DNA from: Candidatus Micrarchaeum sp.
GTDB lineage: Archaea > SpSt-1190 > DYHY01
Direction: 5' to 3'
Length of the DNA stretch: 6,056 bases
Assembly: GCA_020723935.1 (NCBI GenBank)
Contig: DYHY01000033.1
Span: 1-6,056, forward strand
Under the pieces are notes generated by a model. It did no database searches, was not told the origin of the DNA, and saw only the letters and a list, made by a program, of their open reading frames with translations. Numbering within the stretch: position 1 is the first letter of the stretch; the number at the start of each line of letters is the position of its first letter. A program made the position numbers and the translations under genes. Positions 5,258 through 6,056 of the stretch are shown one piece after another.

Positions 5258-6056
5258 ATGGCTCTGGATTCGTCCTCCTTCAACCTGAACGCGATAGAGA
5301 CCGAGGTGCTCTCCTTCTGGCGGGCGAGCGGCGCCTACAAGGAGTGGAAGGCCCGCCAGGCGGGCAGGCCCCCCTTCACGTTCATCGACGGCCCGCCCTA
5401 CCCCACCGGGGCGATACACCTGGGCACGGCCTGGAACAAGACGATGAAGGACGCCGTCCTGCGCTACAAGGCATTCAGGGGCTTCAGGGTGAACGACACG
5501 CCCGGCTACGACATGCACGGCCTCCCGGTCGAGCTCAAGGTCGAGAAGGAGCTCGGGATCAAGAACAAGAAGCAAATAGAGGAGTACGGCGTCGACAACT
5601 TCATCGGCTACTGCCGCGAGTTCGCCAAGAGGAACCTGCGCATAATGAACGACCAGTTCATCCGCTTCGGCGTCTGGATGGACTGGGAGAACCCCTACAT
5701 GACGATAGAGAACTACTACGTTGAGGGCGTCTGGTGGGCGATAAAGCGCGCCTTCGAGGCGGGCCACCTTGTGAACGGCCCGAAGGTCCTCACCGTCTGC
5801 CCGCGCTGCGAGACGGCCCTCGCCAAGCACGAGCAGGAGTACGCGAACATCACTGAGGATTCGATATACGTCAAGTTCCCCCTGGCCGGGAGGACGGGCG
5901 AGTTCATACTCATCTGGACGACGACCCCCTGGACGATACCGACCAACATGGGCGTCATGGTCCATCCCGATTTCGAATACGTGTACGCGAAGCTCGCCAG
6001 CACGGGCGAGACCCTGATCCTCGCCAAGGACCTCGCGGAGAAGCTGTTTTCCGACA
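5258..6056 (+). CDS. ileS: Isoleucyl-tRNA synthetase, archaeal type, 3'-truncated by window edge
   Basis: IleRS charges tRNA-Ile with isoleucine in the cytoplasm and edits misactivated valine. The 266 complete codons seen here cover the start of the class I catalytic domain and the entry to the CP1 editing domain. Visible motifs are FIDGPPYPTGAIHLGTAWNK with the HIGH-type signature HLGT at 54-57, GYDMHGLPVELKVEKELG (83-100), FGVWMDWENPYMT (137-149), the zinc-type CPRC (181-184) followed by ETALAKHEQEY, and the threonine-rich editing peptide WTTTPWTIPTN (220-230). The CPRCETALAKHE and IHLGTAWNK forms point to an archaeal/eukaryotic-type enzyme. Full-length enzymes are about 1,000 residues or more, so the KMSKS loop and anticodon-binding part lie beyond the window. 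The ATG at 5258 gives a normal short N-terminus (MALDSSSFNLNAIE) and sits 30 nt after a TATA-like box. Transcription diverges from the surface operon. Confidence 0.95.
   Translation, partial: MALDSSSFNLNAIETEVLSFWRASGAYKEWKARQAGRPPFTFIDGPPYPTGAIHLGTAWNKTMKDAVLRYKAFRGFRVNDTPGYDMHGLPVELKVEKELGIKNKKQIEEYGVDNFIGYCREFAKRNLRIMNDQFIRFGVWMDWENPYMTIENYYVEGVWWAIKRAFEAGHLVNGPKVLTVCPRCETALAKHEQEYANITEDSIYVKFPLAGRTGEFILIWTTTPWTIPTNMGVMVHPDFEYVYAKLASTGETLILAKDLAEKLFSD

Noticed and set aside
5225-5965. A 246-codon minus-strand open frame opposite ileS
   Set aside because: It is antisense to clear IleRS motifs, covers the promoter region, and has no membrane segment, domain or plausible start signal.
1-6056. 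tRNA, rRNA, CRISPR array, insertion sequence or attachment site
   Set aside because: Nearly every base is explained by five coding regions; I saw no spaced direct repeats, no transposase motif, no terminal inverted repeats and no tRNA-like arm pattern in the only intergenic spacer.

Overview
The window looks archaeal and GC-rich, with ATA (Ile) and AGG (Arg) codons in common use. The archaeal signs are an archaeal-type isoleucyl-tRNA synthetase, an eIF-2B/ribose-1,5-bisphosphate isomerase family protein, two surface proteins with type IV pilin-like N-termini, and TATA-type promoters. A DPANN or related uncultivated lineage would fit, because pilin-like DUF2341 proteins are frequent there, but the sequence does not settle the lineage.

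Layout: (1) 1-582 (+) is the C-terminal part of an HtpX-like M48 membrane metalloprotease, cut by the window edge. (2) 595-1452 (+), 12 nt downstream and probably in the same transcript, is an eIF-2B-fold protein that keeps the Cys/Asp pair of the sugar-phosphate isomerase branch. (3) 1449-3278 and 3285-5165 (both -) are a tandem pair of large secreted paralogues. Transcription enters at 5165 and runs leftward. Each has a basic n-region, a pilin-like hydrophobic helix, a small beta domain, a DUF2341 domain and a second conserved region with matching cysteines. (4) 5166-5257 is a 92-bp divergent promoter region. (5) 5258-6056 (+) is the first 266 codons of ileS, cut by the right edge.

The genes are packed tightly. 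The rightward and leftward blocks meet tail to tail with both stop codons inside one CTAG palindrome. The two minus-strand genes are 6 nt apart, with a Shine-Dalgarno sequence for the second inside the last codons of the first. The genes that open transcripts (ileS and the upstream surface protein) have a TATA-like box about 30 nt before the ATG and no Shine-Dalgarno, which suggests leaderless mRNAs.

The housekeeping genes (htpX, ileS) are ordinary. The part worth attention is the surface pair: two co-transcribed, cysteine-rich, probably glycosylated pilin-like proteins with a putative carbohydrate-binding architecture. They may form a two-component surface adhesin or pilus-tip structure. No pilus ATPase, platform protein or prepilin peptidase lies in the window.
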